NCBI GenBank assembly: GCA_013822245.1
Contig: PNKE01000033.1
Coordinates: 62,001 to 126,000, forward strand
Length of the DNA: 64,000 bases
Direction: 5' to 3'
Source: Candidatus Solibacter sp.
GTDB lineage: Bacteria; Acidobacteriota; Terriglobia; Bryobacterales; Bryobacteraceae
How positions within the stretch are numbered: the stretch's first letter is position 1; the number at the start of each line of letters is the position of its first letter. The notes beneath the pieces are model-generated. The model searched no databases. It was not told where the DNA came from and was given only the letters and a program-made list of their open reading frames with translations. Positions 53,483 through 62,794 of this stretch are shown piece by piece. A program made the position numbers and the translations under genes.

Positions 53483-54226
53483 TTAGTGGTGCGGGTTGAG
53501 TTCGTCCTTGGAGACCTTGCCGTCGCGGATGGTGATGATGCGGTGGGCGTATTCGGCGATGTCGCGTTCGTGGGTGACGAGAATGATGGTGTTGCCGAGG
53601 TTGTGCAGTTTGGCGAAGAGGTCCATGATTTCCACGCTGGTGGCGGAATCGAGGTTGCCGGTAGGCTCGTCGGCGAGCAGAATTGACGGGTCGTTGACCA
53701 GGGCGCGGGCGATTGCGACTCTTTGGCGCTGGCCGCCGGAGAGTTCGCTGGGCTTGTGGTACATGCGGGCTTCGAGGTCGACGGCGCGCAGCGATGCCTT
53801 GGCGCGCTCGATGCGCGCTTCGGCGGCCATGCCGGAGTAGATCAACGGCAGTTCGACATTGTGCAGCGCGGTGGCGCGGGGCAGCAAATTGAACGTCTGG
53901 AAGACGAAGCCAATCTCTTTGTTGCGGATGCGGGCGAGATCGTCGTCGGTCATCTCGCTGACCAGTTCGCCACGGATGTAGTATTCGCCTCTGGTGGGGG
54001 TGTCGAGGCACCCGATGAGGTTCATGAGTGTGGACTTGCCGGAGCCGGACGGGCCCATGATGGCGACATATTCGCCACGGCGGATCTCGACTTCAGCGCC
54101 CGAGACGGCATGGATCTCCTGGTCGCCCATGACGTAGGTTTTCCAGAGATCGAAGGTGCGGATGACGATGTTGTCGCGCTTGAGCTGTTCGGAGCGCGAG
54201 TTGCGCTCGGCAATGGCAGATGGCAT
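53483..54226 (-). CDS. LolD/MacB-type ABC transporter ATP-binding protein
   Basis: A 247-residue ATPase. Walker A is [15 protein letters not shown], the signature is [16 protein letters not shown], Walker B is [13 protein letters not shown] and the H-loop is [11 protein letters not shown]. This is the MacB/LolD/FtsE subgroup that drives lipoprotein or macrolide export through an FtsX-like permease. The MacA-like adaptor precedes it by 63 bases. No FtsX/MacB permease follows: the next gene is the fucokinase. A short charged N-terminal extension precedes the usual start. Confidence 0.95.
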   Translation of the reverse strand: MPSAIAERNSRSEQLKRDNIVIRTFDLWKTYVMGDQEIHAVSGAEVEIRRGEYVAIMGPSGSGKSTLMNLIGCLDTPTRGEYYIRGELVSEMTDDDLARIRNKEIGFVFQTFNLLPRATALHNVELPLIYSGMAAEARIERAKASLRAVDLEARMYHKPSELSGGQRQRVAIARALVNDPSILLADEPTGNLDSATSVEIMDLFAKLHNLGNTIILVTHERDIAEYAHRIITIRDGKVSKDELNPHH

Positions 54227-54289
54227 GGGCTTCTCGGATTCCTTGTCCTTATCCTCTAGTATGTCAGGACGCGCGCGGAGGCAGAAAGG

Positions 54290-55711
54290 TTATGTGCCGG
54301 ACTTGGCCGGGGCCTTATTGTCTACCTTGACCTTAGCCTCGTTCTTCAGGGTGCGGATCACCTTATAGCTGCCGATGATGATCTCCTCGCCATCGCTGAG
54401 GCCATTGACCACTTCGATATCGGTGGAGCCGGTGATGCCGGTGGCGACCTCGCGGAACCGTGCAGCGCCGCCTTTCACGACAAATACGCCCTGGAGTTCT
54501 TCCTTATTTTTCTTTACGGTAGCGGGATCGGGATGGGTGTTGGCCTTGACGGAGCCGGACTTGGCTTCCGGCGCGAGGTCGCCGCGCTGGCGGACGGTGA
54601 GGGCCTGGATGGGGATGGACAGGGCCTTTTGACGGGTGGCGGTGATGACCTTGGCGGTGCAGGAAAGTCCGGGGCGGATCTCGCCGGGCGGATTGTCCAA
54701 CGCCACGACGACTTTGAAGTCCTTGGCCTCCTGGCTGGAGATGGCGCTCTGGCTGGCGGCCAGGCCACTGGAGCGCAGGATGGCGGTGTTGCCGATCTCA
54801 ATGACGCGGCCCTTGAATGTTTTGTTGGGGATAGCGTCGATGGTGACGTCGGCTTCCTGGTCGAGTTTGACGTTGACAATGTCGGTTTCGTCCACCTTCA
54901 CCTCGGCGGTGATGAGACTCATGTCGGCGATGGTCATGATGAGCGAGGCCGAGGAGTTCTGGATGCCGGGGACGACGGTCTCGCCGACGCGGACGGGCAG
55001 ATTGGTGACGATACCGTCGATGGGGGTGATGGCGGAGTGCTTCTTAAGAACGTCGCTGAAGCGTGAGAGGGTGGCCCGGACCTGGGCGACGCGGCGTTGA
55101 CTGACCGAGAGTTGGGCCGCGGTTTGCTCCCTTTGGGCCTTCATCTGCGCGAGCCTTGACTGTGATTCGCGGACGCCGGCCTGCAGGGCGTCATACTGCG
55201 ACTTGCGGCTGTCGAACTCCTGCCTGGCGATCAACTTGGCCTTCCATAGCTCCTCGCCGCGTTCGTAGTCGAGACGGGCGCGGTCGAGTTCGGCCTTGGC
55301 GCGGTCCACGGACGCCTGGGCGGTTTTGAGGTTCTCGTCCATCGCCTTTACGCCGGCTTCGGAGGCGGCGGCTTCGGCCAGCGAGGAGTTCAGTGAAGCG
55401 TTTTGCGCCTGGACGTCGGCTTCGGCCTGGATGGATTCCAGGCGGGCGAGGATCTGGTCTCGCCTGACCCGGTCGCCTTCCTTGACGTACAGATCAAGGA
55501 TTCGTCCCATGACGTTGGCGCCGATGTTGACGTAGTTTCTGGGCTTGATTTCGCCCGAGGCGGTGACCAGACTGGTCAAGTCCTGGCGGACGGCGCGTCC
55601 GGTCTGGACTTCGACAACGCCCCTGTCTTTCATTTTGACGCTGGCGATGACGCCGCCAGCGATGACGAGCACACCACCGATGGTGAGGATCCACTTCCAC
55701 TTACGCTTCAC
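54290..55711 (-). CDS. MacA-like periplasmic adaptor (membrane fusion protein)
   Basis: A 473-residue RND/MacA-type adaptor. It has one N-terminal membrane segment (ILTIGGVLVIAGGVIASV), a lipoyl half (ASGEIKPRNYVNIGANVMGR), a long alpha-helical hairpin (about residues 100-210, MDENLKTAQASVDRAKAELDRAR onward), and the second lipoyl half (PIDGIVTNLPVRVGETVVPG). Beta-barrel and membrane-proximal domains follow. I chose GTG at 55711 (GGAG 11 bases upstream); a longer frame starts with TTG at 55744. It is first in the adaptor-ATPase-fucokinase run. Confidence 0.92.
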   Translation of the reverse strand: MKRKWKWILTIGGVLVIAGGVIASVKMKDRGVVEVQTGRAVRQDLTSLVTASGEIKPRNYVNIGANVMGRILDLYVKEGDRVRRDQILARLESIQAEADVQAQNASLNSSLAEAAASEAGVKAMDENLKTAQASVDRAKAELDRARLDYERGEELWKAKLIARQEFDSRKSQYDALQAGVRESQSRLAQMKAQREQTAAQLSVSQRRVAQVRATLSRFSDVLKKHSAITPIDGIVTNLPVRVGETVVPGIQNSSASLIMTIADMSLITAEVKVDETDIVNVKLDQEADVTIDAIPNKTFKGRVIEIGNTAILRSSGLAASQSAISSQEAKDFKVVVALDNPPGEIRPGLSCTAKVITATRQKALSIPIQALTVRQRGDLAPEAKSGSVKANTHPDPATVKKNKEELQGVFVVKGGAARFREVATGITGSTDIEVVNGLSDGEEIIIGSYKVIRTLKNEAKVKVDNKAPAKSGT

Positions 55712-56068
55712 AGCTTGTTCGACTCCTGATTGATACTGACGCAAGACGCCCGGCGAATGTTCTCAATTTGTTCAGCCCGGATGGGAATTCAAAGGCGGCG
55801 AGGAGCGATTGGCGCCTGCACTCATTATAGACGCCGAGAAGCCGGAAGAGGCTCAAAAGTCCTTGCGGGTACCGGGATTAGGCCGATTGAACGGACCGGC
55901 GGCGGGCCTTAGTCTTGGAATTGCGGCGGCGGGCTCCGGGACCGGATCGGCGGCGTAGCCCGCGGAGCAACCGGCCGGAGGAGGCTGGAGCCCGCTGCCG
56001 CTGTTTTGTATTCGAGGAAACCGCTTAGAAGCTAAAGAGCAATCGGCTTAGAACCGATAGGACTACTA
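55712..56068. other. Divergent intergenic region
   Basis: 357 bases between the MacA-like gene and the histidine kinase. No gene or strong promoter box stands out. Close to the kinase start there is a short palindrome, ATCGG, seven bases, CCGAT (56042-56058), that could form a leader hairpin. Confidence 0.5.
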
Positions 56069-57763
56069 GTGGCGATCGAAGTCCACAGTGGCGTACTGGC
56101 CGATGCGGCTACCTCCCTGAGCCCGCAGTTCGAGGAAGAACTGCGGAGGATGGCGGCGGCGATTGCGCCGCTGGCGGATGGGCTGGAGACGAAGTTTGTC
56201 AAGGTGCTGAACCAGGCGGGGCACGACAAGCAGCGGAAAGCGGCGTTGTGCGCCATTACCGGGGGGGGCGCGGCGCGGATGATCGACGCCGGGCGGCAAC
56301 TGGACGACTTTCTGGAAGAAGTGCAGTACCGTGGGCGGAGGCTGGCGAAGCTGGGGCTGACGCCGGCAGAGGTGGTATTGGCTCTGCGGCAGTATGACGA
56401 GTTGCTGGACGGCGAGCTGCGGAAGCGGAAGGAAAAGGCCGACGACGGGCTGGCGCGGACCCGGAGCCAACTGCATTTCCTGGTGGTGGTGGCCTTGAAC
56501 ACAGCCTTCTACCAGGTGAGGGAGACCGAGAGCCGGGCTTTCTACGAGTTGTTCCGGGTGGAGGTGGAGTCCACGTCATTGAACCAGATGCTGGCGCGGT
56601 TCAAGGAGAGCCTGTCGGCGTTCACCAACTCGAACGCATCGAGGGTGTATCTGCCGGCGGGCCATTCCAAACGTTGGGTGAACGTGGCTGTAGAGCCGGC
56701 GGGCGAACCGGCGGGCGAGTATGAGGTGGCAGCGCTCACCAAGCGGATGCTGGCGAGGCCGCGCTGTTTCCAGATCGACTCCGGGACGGCGCCGCTGTGC
56801 CTGGACGCTGAATGGGCAACTCAGTACCAGACCTGCTGGTCGATCCCGTTCAAGACGGAGGGGGCGCTGCGCGGGGTGATGCAGTTTTTCTTCACCAAGC
56901 AATACGACTGGCTGCCGCGGGAATTGGACCTGCTTCTGGCGGCAGCCGAGCGTTGCTGGCTGGCGGCGGAGAAAGCGCGGCTTCTCGAGGACCTGTCGAT
57001 GAGAGAGGAGCAGGTGAGACGGCTGGCGAGCCACATGGTGGAGGTGGAGGAGTCAGAACGCCGGCGGATCAGCCGGGAGTTGCATGACGAGGCGGGGCAG
57101 TCGCTTTTGTGTGTGAGGCTGCAGTTAGAGTTGATTGAGCAGGAGTTGCCGGAGAGTGCGAAGGGGGTCAGGCAGCGGCTGACCGAGGCGCGGGACCTGA
57201 CCGAGCACACGATACTTGAGATCCGGCGGCTGATAGCGGCCTTGAGTCCGGCGATTCTGGAGCAGATGGGGCTGGCGGCGGCGCTGAGACAACTGGTTGG
57301 CCGATTCAGGAGGCTGCATCCGGCGGAGGTTCGACTGCATTTGCCGCGGGTGATTGACCTGCCAAAGAAGGTGGAAATCATCGTATACCGGCTGGTGCAG
57401 GAGATCTTCAACAACATAGCCAAGTATTCGCTGGCCTCAGGTGTAAACCTCTGGATGGAATCCGCCGATGGATACCTGAAGCTGCATGTCGAGGACGACG
57501 GGATCGGATTCGACGTGAGAGAGGCATTTTCGCGCCGGGATTGCTACGGGCTTTCCGGAATCCGCGAGAGGGTGGCCCTGCTCGGAGGGACCCTGTTGGT
57601 GAGCAGCAAGCCGAGGGCGGCGTCGCACAGCGATGGCTCCGGGATGCAACTGGAAGAAGATCTGAGTTTCGCCGGACGGATTGGCATTGATCGGCCGGGC
57701 ACGGCCATCTCGATCGAACTGCCGATCAACACGACCGCGGCACAGGTGAATGGGGAGAACTGA
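56069..57763 (+). CDS. Cytoplasmic sensor histidine kinase (NarX/DegS type)
   Basis: A 564-residue kinase without membrane segments. An N-terminal helical domain (about residues 20-150, RsbRD/globin-sensor-like in pattern) and a GAF-like region (about 175-300) come first. The HisKA_3 dimerisation domain follows, with the phospho-His in RRRISRELHDEAGQSLL, then the HATPase: N-box VQEIFNNIAKYS, then VEDDGIGFD and GLSGIRERVALLGGTLL. Start is GTG. The LuxR-type response regulator 69 bases downstream is its partner. Confidence 0.92.
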   Translation: MAIEVHSGVLADAATSLSPQFEEELRRMAAAIAPLADGLETKFVKVLNQAGHDKQRKAALCAITGGGAARMIDAGRQLDDFLEEVQYRGRRLAKLGLTPAEVVLALRQYDELLDGELRKRKEKADDGLARTRSQLHFLVVVALNTAFYQVRETESRAFYELFRVEVESTSLNQMLARFKESLSAFTNSNASRVYLPAGHSKRWVNVAVEPAGEPAGEYEVAALTKRMLARPRCFQIDSGTAPLCLDAEWATQYQTCWSIPFKTEGALRGVMQFFFTKQYDWLPRELDLLLAAAERCWLAAEKARLLEDLSMREEQVRRLASHMVEVEESERRRISRELHDEAGQSLLCVRLQLELIEQELPESAKGVRQRLTEARDLTEHTILEIRRLIAALSPAILEQMGLAAALRQLVGRFRRLHPAEVRLHLPRVIDLPKKVEIIVYRLVQEIFNNIAKYSLASGVNLWMESADGYLKLHVEDDGIGFDVREAFSRRDCYGLSGIRERVALLGGTLLVSSKPRAASHSDGSGMQLEEDLSFAGRIGIDRPGTAISIELPINTTAAQVNGEN

Positions 57764-57832
57764 GCCTCGGCCCGGGCAACGGGTTGGGGGAAGAAAGAGA
57801 ACAGTGCCTGCGAGCACTGCGGAGTCTAAGAA

Positions 57833-58498
57833 ATGGCAAAGATCCGAATCTTGCTGGCTGACGACCACACCCTATTTCGCCAGGGAATACGACAGCTCAT
57901 CTCGGCTGAGTCCGACATGGAAGTGATCGGTGAAGCCTCCAACGGCAGCGACGCGGTGGAAAGAGCGGCGGAGTTGAAGCCGGACCTGGTGCTGATGGAC
58001 ATCGGCATGCCGGGGTTGAGCAGTTTCGAGGCGACCCGCCAGATCAAGAAGAACCGGCCGGAGACCAAGGTATTGGTGCTGACGATGTACGACGATGAGG
58101 ATTATCTCGTCGAGGGGATGGAGGTCGGGGCCAACGGCTACGTGCTGAAGGACAGTCCGTCGCAGCAGTTGGTGAGCGCCATCCGCGATGTGCAGCGCGG
58201 CGGCAGTTATCTGAGTCCGCGGATGTTGTCGCAGTTGGTGGACGACTTCCGCAGCCGCATCAAGTCGGCCACCCGTTTGCCGAGGTTCGCCACGCTGACC
58301 ACGCGCGAGCGCGAGGTGCTGAAGTTGCTGGCAGAGGGCAACTCGGTGAAGGAGATCGCGTGCGACCTGAACCTGAGCGTGAAGACGGTGGAGGCGCACA
58401 AGTTCAACCTGATGCGTAAGTTGGATATTCACAACAAGGCGCAACTCGTGCAGTACGCGATCCAGAAGAAGATCATCAAGATTCCCAACCTGGCCTGA
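57833..58498 (+). CDS. NarL/LuxR-family response regulator
   Basis: A 221-residue transcription factor. The receiver has the acidic pair in LLADDHTLF, the phospho-Asp in LVLMDIGMPGL, and Lys in VLKDSPSQQ. The C-terminal LuxR helix-turn-helix is LTTREREVLKLLAEGNSVKE through LSVKTVEAHKFNLMRKLDI. It should be phosphorylated by the kinase upstream. Targets are not identifiable; the next genes, the isomerase and SppA, are candidates by position only. Confidence 0.96.
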   Translation: MAKIRILLADDHTLFRQGIRQLISAESDMEVIGEASNGSDAVERAAELKPDLVLMDIGMPGLSSFEATRQIKKNRPETKVLVLTMYDDEDYLVEGMEVGANGYVLKDSPSQQLVSAIRDVQRGGSYLSPRMLSQLVDDFRSRIKSATRLPRFATLTTREREVLKLLAEGNSVKEIACDLNLSVKTVEAHKFNLMRKLDIHNKAQLVQYAIQKKIIKIPNLA

Positions 58499-58569
58499 GG
58501 CCGGCTCTTCGAGGGTGTACAATCGGCAGGTGAAACGCCTGCATTGATATCCCCGAGAGGAGCATCCAG

Positions 58570-59457
58570 ATGGACCGCCGCAATTTTGTTACTTCCACTT
58601 TGACAGCCGCCGCCGGCGCCTCGACCGCGGCGGCTTCTTCCGTGGCGCGCCTGCCGATTCGTAAAGGCATCCTGCTCGGCATGTTGCCGCAGCCGATGCC
58701 GTACCTGGACCGATTCAAACTGGCGCTGGACTGCGGCTGGCAGTCGATGGAGTGCGGGACGGAAACGAATCCGGCGACGGCCGATGAGATCAAGGAAGCC
58801 AGCGTGAAGACGGGCATGCCGATCCACTCGGTGATGAACATGGCGCACTGGCAGAATCCGCTGAACAGCCCCGACGCGGCCGTGGTCGAGAAGAGCCTGG
58901 AAGGCATGCGGGCCAGTCTGCGCAATGCCAAGCTGTGGGGCGCCGACACTGTGCTACTGGTGCCGGCGGTAGTGAACGCCGATTTGAGCTACCAGGACGC
59001 CTGGACGAGGTCGCAGACGCAGATCAGGAAACTGGTTCCGCTCGCCGCTGAGTTGAAGGTGGTGATCGGTATTGAAAATGTCTGGAACAAATTCCTGCTG
59101 TCACCGATGGAGATGGCGAACTACGTCGATAGCTTCAAGAGCCCGTGGGTGAAGGCCTATTTTGACGTTGGCAACATTCTGCTGTACGGGTTCCCGCAGG
59201 ACTGGATCCGGACGCTGGGCAAGAGGATCTGCAAGGTCCACCTGAAGGATTTCAGCTTCCGCAACGACCCTCAGATCAAGAAGCGGGTGGCCGATTTCGT
59301 GAACCTGAGGGAAGGCGATCTCGATTGGAAGGCCGTGCACAAGGCGCTGGCCGACATAGGATACAAGGGCGACGCGACGGTGGAGTTGCCGAGGGGCGAC
59401 GCGGCGTACCTGAAAGACCTGAGCAAGCGCGTGGACCTGATTCTGGAAGGCGCCTGA
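58570..59457 (+). CDS. Tat-targeted sugar phosphate isomerase/epimerase, paralogue of the gene at 46329
   Basis: A 295-residue TIM-barrel isomerase like the protein at 46329-47180. The N-terminus MDRRNFVTSTLTAAAGASTA is a twin-arginine signal. Shared blocks are HSVMNMAHWQNPL, WGADTVLLVPAVVN, YQDAWTRSQTQIRKL, IGIENVWNKFLLSPMEMANY, YFDVGNILLYG and KVHLKDFSF. The last two place metal-binding Asp and His where the family needs them. A GAGAGGAG lies just upstream of the ATG. SppA follows by 13 bases. Confidence 0.93.
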   Translation: MDRRNFVTSTLTAAAGASTAAASSVARLPIRKGILLGMLPQPMPYLDRFKLALDCGWQSMECGTETNPATADEIKEASVKTGMPIHSVMNMAHWQNPLNSPDAAVVEKSLEGMRASLRNAKLWGADTVLLVPAVVNADLSYQDAWTRSQTQIRKLVPLAAELKVVIGIENVWNKFLLSPMEMANYVDSFKSPWVKAYFDVGNILLYGFPQDWIRTLGKRICKVHLKDFSFRNDPQIKKRVADFVNLREGDLDWKAVHKALADIGYKGDATVELPRGDAAYLKDLSKRVDLILEGA

Positions 59458-59470
59458 GACCCGTACGGAT

Positions 59471-61207
59471 ATGAAGAAGTTCCTCCTTGGTATGCTCGCC
59501 GGGGTGCTTGCCGCTGGCATGGTTGCGGTGATAGTGATCTTCGCCGCGATCCGGCTGGGGCAGCGGGAACCGTCGCTGCCCGATGGCTTTGTCCTCAACC
59601 TGCGGCTGGAAGGCACGCTGGCCGAGGTCCAGACGACGGCGCCGCCGTTGCCGTCGATGGCCGAACAGGAGCCGTTGACGGTTGCCGAGTTGTACACGGT
59701 GTTTGAGCGCGCGGCGAAGGATCCGCGGGTGAAGGGGGTGTATCTGCGGCCGGCGGGGATCGGCGCGGGCTGGGCCAAGGTGGAGGAGGTGAGGCGGGGC
59801 ATCGAGCGCGTGAGGAAGGCGGGAAAGCCGGTGTATGCGTGGCTGCGGGCGCCGCGGCTGAAGGAGTTCTACATCGCCTCGGCCGCCGACCGGGTTTATC
59901 TGTCGCCGGAGGACCTGCTGGACGTGAAGGGTTTGCGGATCGAGGCGACCTATTTCAAGGGGACGCTCGATAAGTTGGGGGTGAGGATGGAGGTGGAGCA
60001 CGCGGGCAAGTACAAGGACGCGGGCGACATTTTCACGCGGACGTCGATGAGCCCGGAGACGCGCGAGTCGATGTCGTCGATTCTGGACGAACTGTATTCG
60101 CGGGCGATTGCCGGGGTGGCGGCCGGCCGGGGGAAGAGCCCGGAAGAGGTTCGGTCGCTGCTGGATGAGGGTCCGTTTCTGGCGCCGGTAGCCAAGAGCA
60201 AGGGCCTGGTGGACGAATTGAACTACGAGACGGCGGCGCGCAAGGCGATCGCTGACAAGGCGAAAGTGAAGGAATCCGGTTTTGTGAAGGACCGGGCGTA
60301 TCTGGCGGCCGGGTATTCGCCAAAGACGGAAGGCAAGCGGCGGAGGGTGGCGCTGCTGGTGGCGCAAGGCGACATTGTGAGGACGGGCAGCACGCCGTTT
60401 TTTGGCGAAGAGATGCTGCTTGAGCCGGGTAAGATGTCGAGCCTGGCGCGGGATATCGGTTCGGACCGGACGATCGACGCCGTGGTGGTGCGGATCGACT
60501 CGCCTGGGGGCGATGCGGTGGCATCGGACGAGATCCTGGCGGCGATGAAGGAGCTTTCGAAGAAGAAGCCACTGGTGATTTCGATGTCGGACCTGGCGGC
60601 GTCGGGCGGCTACTACATGGCGATGACTGGCGATCCGGTGGTGGCCGAGGCCGGCACGCTGACCGGGTCAATCGGCGTGATCTACGGCAAACCGAATATC
60701 AAGGGGCTGTATGAGAAGTTGGGCATGTCGGCGGACACGCTGACGCGCGGCAAGCATGCCGGGATCGATTCGGCGGTGGAGCCGTTGACGCCCGCGGGGC
60801 GGGCGAAGCTGCGGGAGGGCGTGGATTTCATCTATTCGGGGTTTCTGAGGAAGGTGGCCGAGGGGCGGAAGAAGAAGGTGGAAGAGATCGAGCCGAACGC
60901 ACAGGGCCGGGTGTGGCTGGGGTCGCAGGCGAAGGAACGGGGACTTGTGGACGAACTCGGCGGATTGTCGAAGGCGATTGAAGTGGCGGCGGCGAAGGCG
61001 AAGTTCGGCAAGGACGATGAGATCCGGATTACGATCTATCCGAGGAAGAAGTCTTTCATCGAGCAGTTGCTGAACCTGCCCGATGCGAGCCTGGCAAAGG
61101 CGGATCCGGCGGCGGCGTGGCTGCGGGCGAAGGCGCCGGCAGGGATGGCGGCATGGATGAGCGGCGGGATGCTGAGGGTGATGCCGTTTTCAGTGGATTT
61201 GAACTGA
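59471..61207 (+). CDS. sppA: Signal peptide peptidase SppA (protease IV type)
   Basis: A 578-residue inner-membrane serine protease of the long, two-domain type. There is one N-terminal membrane anchor (MLAGVLAAGMVAVIVIFAAIRL). The first peptidase-like domain (about residues 60-260) carries the general-base Lys region (KYKDAGDIFTRTS). The second (about 300-500) carries the nucleophile Ser in SDLAASGGYYMAMTGDPVV and GTLTGSIGVIYGKP. It degrades cleaved signal peptides. A convergent terminator follows. Confidence 0.95.
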   Translation: MKKFLLGMLAGVLAAGMVAVIVIFAAIRLGQREPSLPDGFVLNLRLEGTLAEVQTTAPPLPSMAEQEPLTVAELYTVFERAAKDPRVKGVYLRPAGIGAGWAKVEEVRRGIERVRKAGKPVYAWLRAPRLKEFYIASAADRVYLSPEDLLDVKGLRIEATYFKGTLDKLGVRMEVEHAGKYKDAGDIFTRTSMSPETRESMSSILDELYSRAIAGVAAGRGKSPEEVRSLLDEGPFLAPVAKSKGLVDELNYETAARKAIADKAKVKESGFVKDRAYLAAGYSPKTEGKRRRVALLVAQGDIVRTGSTPFFGEEMLLEPGKMSSLARDIGSDRTIDAVVVRIDSPGGDAVASDEILAAMKELSKKKPLVISMSDLAASGGYYMAMTGDPVVAEAGTLTGSIGVIYGKPNIKGLYEKLGMSADTLTRGKHAGIDSAVEPLTPAGRAKLREGVDFIYSGFLRKVAEGRKKKVEEIEPNAQGRVWLGSQAKERGLVDELGGLSKAIEVAAAKAKFGKDDEIRITIYPRKKSFIEQLLNLPDASLAKADPAAAWLRAKAPAGMAAWMSGGMLRVMPFSVDLN

Positions 61208-61217
61208 CACGCGGCCG

Positions 61218-61254
61218 AAAAATACGCCCCGGGGACCAGCCGGCCCCGGGGCGT
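61218..61254 (-). terminator. Convergent intrinsic terminator
   Basis: A perfect 11-bp stem, ACGCCCCGGGG (61224-61234) with CCCCGGGGCGT (61244-61254) and a nine-base loop. On the minus strand it is followed by TATTTTT, so it ends the sigma-factor transcript best; it may also stop the sppA transcript from the other side. Confidence 0.85.
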
Positions 61255-61304
61255 GAGTCACGAGTGCTTCGCGTGCAAACAGACCGCATCCGCCGAGGGC
61301 GGAG

Positions 61305-62396
61305 TCAGAAGAGGTTGCTGGAGGTGATGCCGGCTTCGTGAAGGGCGTGGGCCATCTTCTCGAGGGCGAGTTTGTGGATCTGGGAGACGCGGCTTTCGTT
61401 GATGCCCATGAGGCCGCCGATCTCCTTCATCGTCATTTCGTTGGTGTAGTAGAGCGTGACGACCTTACGGTAGCGCTCGGGCAGGACCTCCATGGCGATG
61501 TCGAGCTTGGAGCGGAGCTGGCGCTTGGCGCACACGGAATCGGGCAGGGAGTCGGCCGAGCAGGGGAAGTCGGGGGCGGGCATGTCTTCCTGCTCGACGG
61601 GCCTCGATGAGGCGGAGATAAGGCCGAGGTTGCGCAGGTCCACGGCCATCTGCCGCCAGCGGGCGACATCGACGCCCATCTTATGCGCGATCTCTTCTTC
61701 AGTTGGGTTCCGCTGGAGGGTGGCGGCGAGATCCCGGGTGATTTGTTCGAACTGCTTGTGGCGGCGGCGCATGTCGCGCGAGGCCCAATCGAGTTGGCGG
61801 AGGCTGTCAAGGATGGCGCCCTTGATGCGGTGCTTGGCGTAGCTTGAGAATGCGACGTTCTTGGTGGGGTTGTACTTCGTAGCGGCGTCAAACAGGCCGA
61901 GGATGCCGGCATGGACCAGATCGTCCACTTCGACATGGACCGGGAGGCTGTCGTGAACGCGCAGGGCGATGGCCTTCACGAGCGGGAGGTTTTCCATCAC
62001 AACGCGATCGCGGCGGGCGATGGGGGATTCCCTGACGGGGACGGGTTTGAGCGCCGGCAAGCTGGCCGGCTTTGACTTGATCTCTCTTGCGGGTGCGGCG
62101 GCGGTAGCTCTCGAAGCCATTCGTGTCTTCCTTCCTGCGGCGCCCGAGCGGCCGATTCTGGCGACCGGCTCGCCGTTTCGGGCTTTGTTGTCCCCGCCGG
62201 TGAATTCGCCGGCGGTGGACAGCACAGGTAAGGCAAGCGCTGAACCATTCACGGCCGAAGGGCCCGAGAGCAGGTCTGAGTTCAGCGCAACTACAAGATT
62301 CGAAATGCTTTGTTGTTCGGTAGCCATGGCGGATTGATCCGCCCACAAGGCAGCACTGGACGTGCCGGCAAGCGATTTCCGGCCTCGTTTTCCCAT
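61305..62396 (-). CDS. FliA/WhiG-type sigma factor with a long N-terminal extension
   Basis: A 363-residue sigma-70 family protein. Region 2 is ENLPLVKAIALRVHDSLPVHVEVDDLVHAGILGLFDAATKYN (about residues 135-175, by position), with region 3 QRNPTEEEIAHKMGVD and region 4 LPERYRKVVTLYYTNEMTMKEIGGLMGINESRVSQIH. These match sigma-28 (FliA) and WhiG. FliA proteins are about 240-260 residues; here about 130 Ala/Ser/Arg-rich residues precede region 2. The ATG at 62396 has GAGGGGAG upstream, so the extension looks translated. No flagellar gene is in the window. Confidence 0.92.
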   Translation of the reverse strand: MGKRGRKSLAGTSSAALWADQSAMATEQQSISNLVVALNSDLLSGPSAVNGSALALPVLSTAGEFTGGDNKARNGEPVARIGRSGAAGRKTRMASRATAAAPAREIKSKPASLPALKPVPVRESPIARRDRVVMENLPLVKAIALRVHDSLPVHVEVDDLVHAGILGLFDAATKYNPTKNVAFSSYAKHRIKGAILDSLRQLDWASRDMRRRHKQFEQITRDLAATLQRNPTEEEIAHKMGVDVARWRQMAVDLRNLGLISASSRPVEQEDMPAPDFPCSADSLPDSVCAKRQLRSKLDIAMEVLPERYRKVVTLYYTNEMTMKEIGGLMGINESRVSQIHKLALEKMAHALHEAGITSSNLF

Positions 62397-62622
62397 TCTG
62401 GCTCCCCTCTCGCCGACTGCTCATTCAAAGTGGAACAAACCGTCTCAAAACGGTACAGATTACAGACACGTGGTGGAGCGGTTTACTTGGAACCACTCAT
62501 CTCATCGGCTGATCGTAGCGTGAAGATGAGGAGTATCCACTAGACTGCCGACCTGAATTTACCGGAGGAAAAGCACCGAAGACGAGACGGAGGCCTGAGC
62601 TTGGACTAAGGTGTTTGACCCA

Positions 62623-62781
62623 TCAGGGTTGTTCGTCGCGTTTGGCGGCGAGCCAGGATTTGAGGGCGAAAGCGGCCATGAGGAAGAGGACGAAGGCCTG
62701 GAGCTTGCCGTCGAGGGTGAGCAGGGCGAGCAGGGCGAAGAGGGCGTAGCCGAGCAGTGCGCGAGGGAGACGTTTCTTCAT
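62623..62781 (-). CDS. Small membrane protein, 52 residues
   Basis: ATG at 62781 encodes a 52-residue peptide: basic start MKKRLPRALLGYALFALLAL, a second hydrophobic stretch LQAFVLFLMAAFALKSWLA and a charged end KRDEQP, so two membrane segments. It begins 13 bases after the tonB stop, likely co-transcribed. There is no good ribosome-binding site, so it may depend on re-initiation after tonB. No family recognised. Confidence 0.6.
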   Translation of the reverse strand: MKKRLPRALLGYALFALLALLTLDGKLQAFVLFLMAAFALKSWLAAKRDEQP

Positions 62782-62794
62782 GGAGGCGGTGGGG

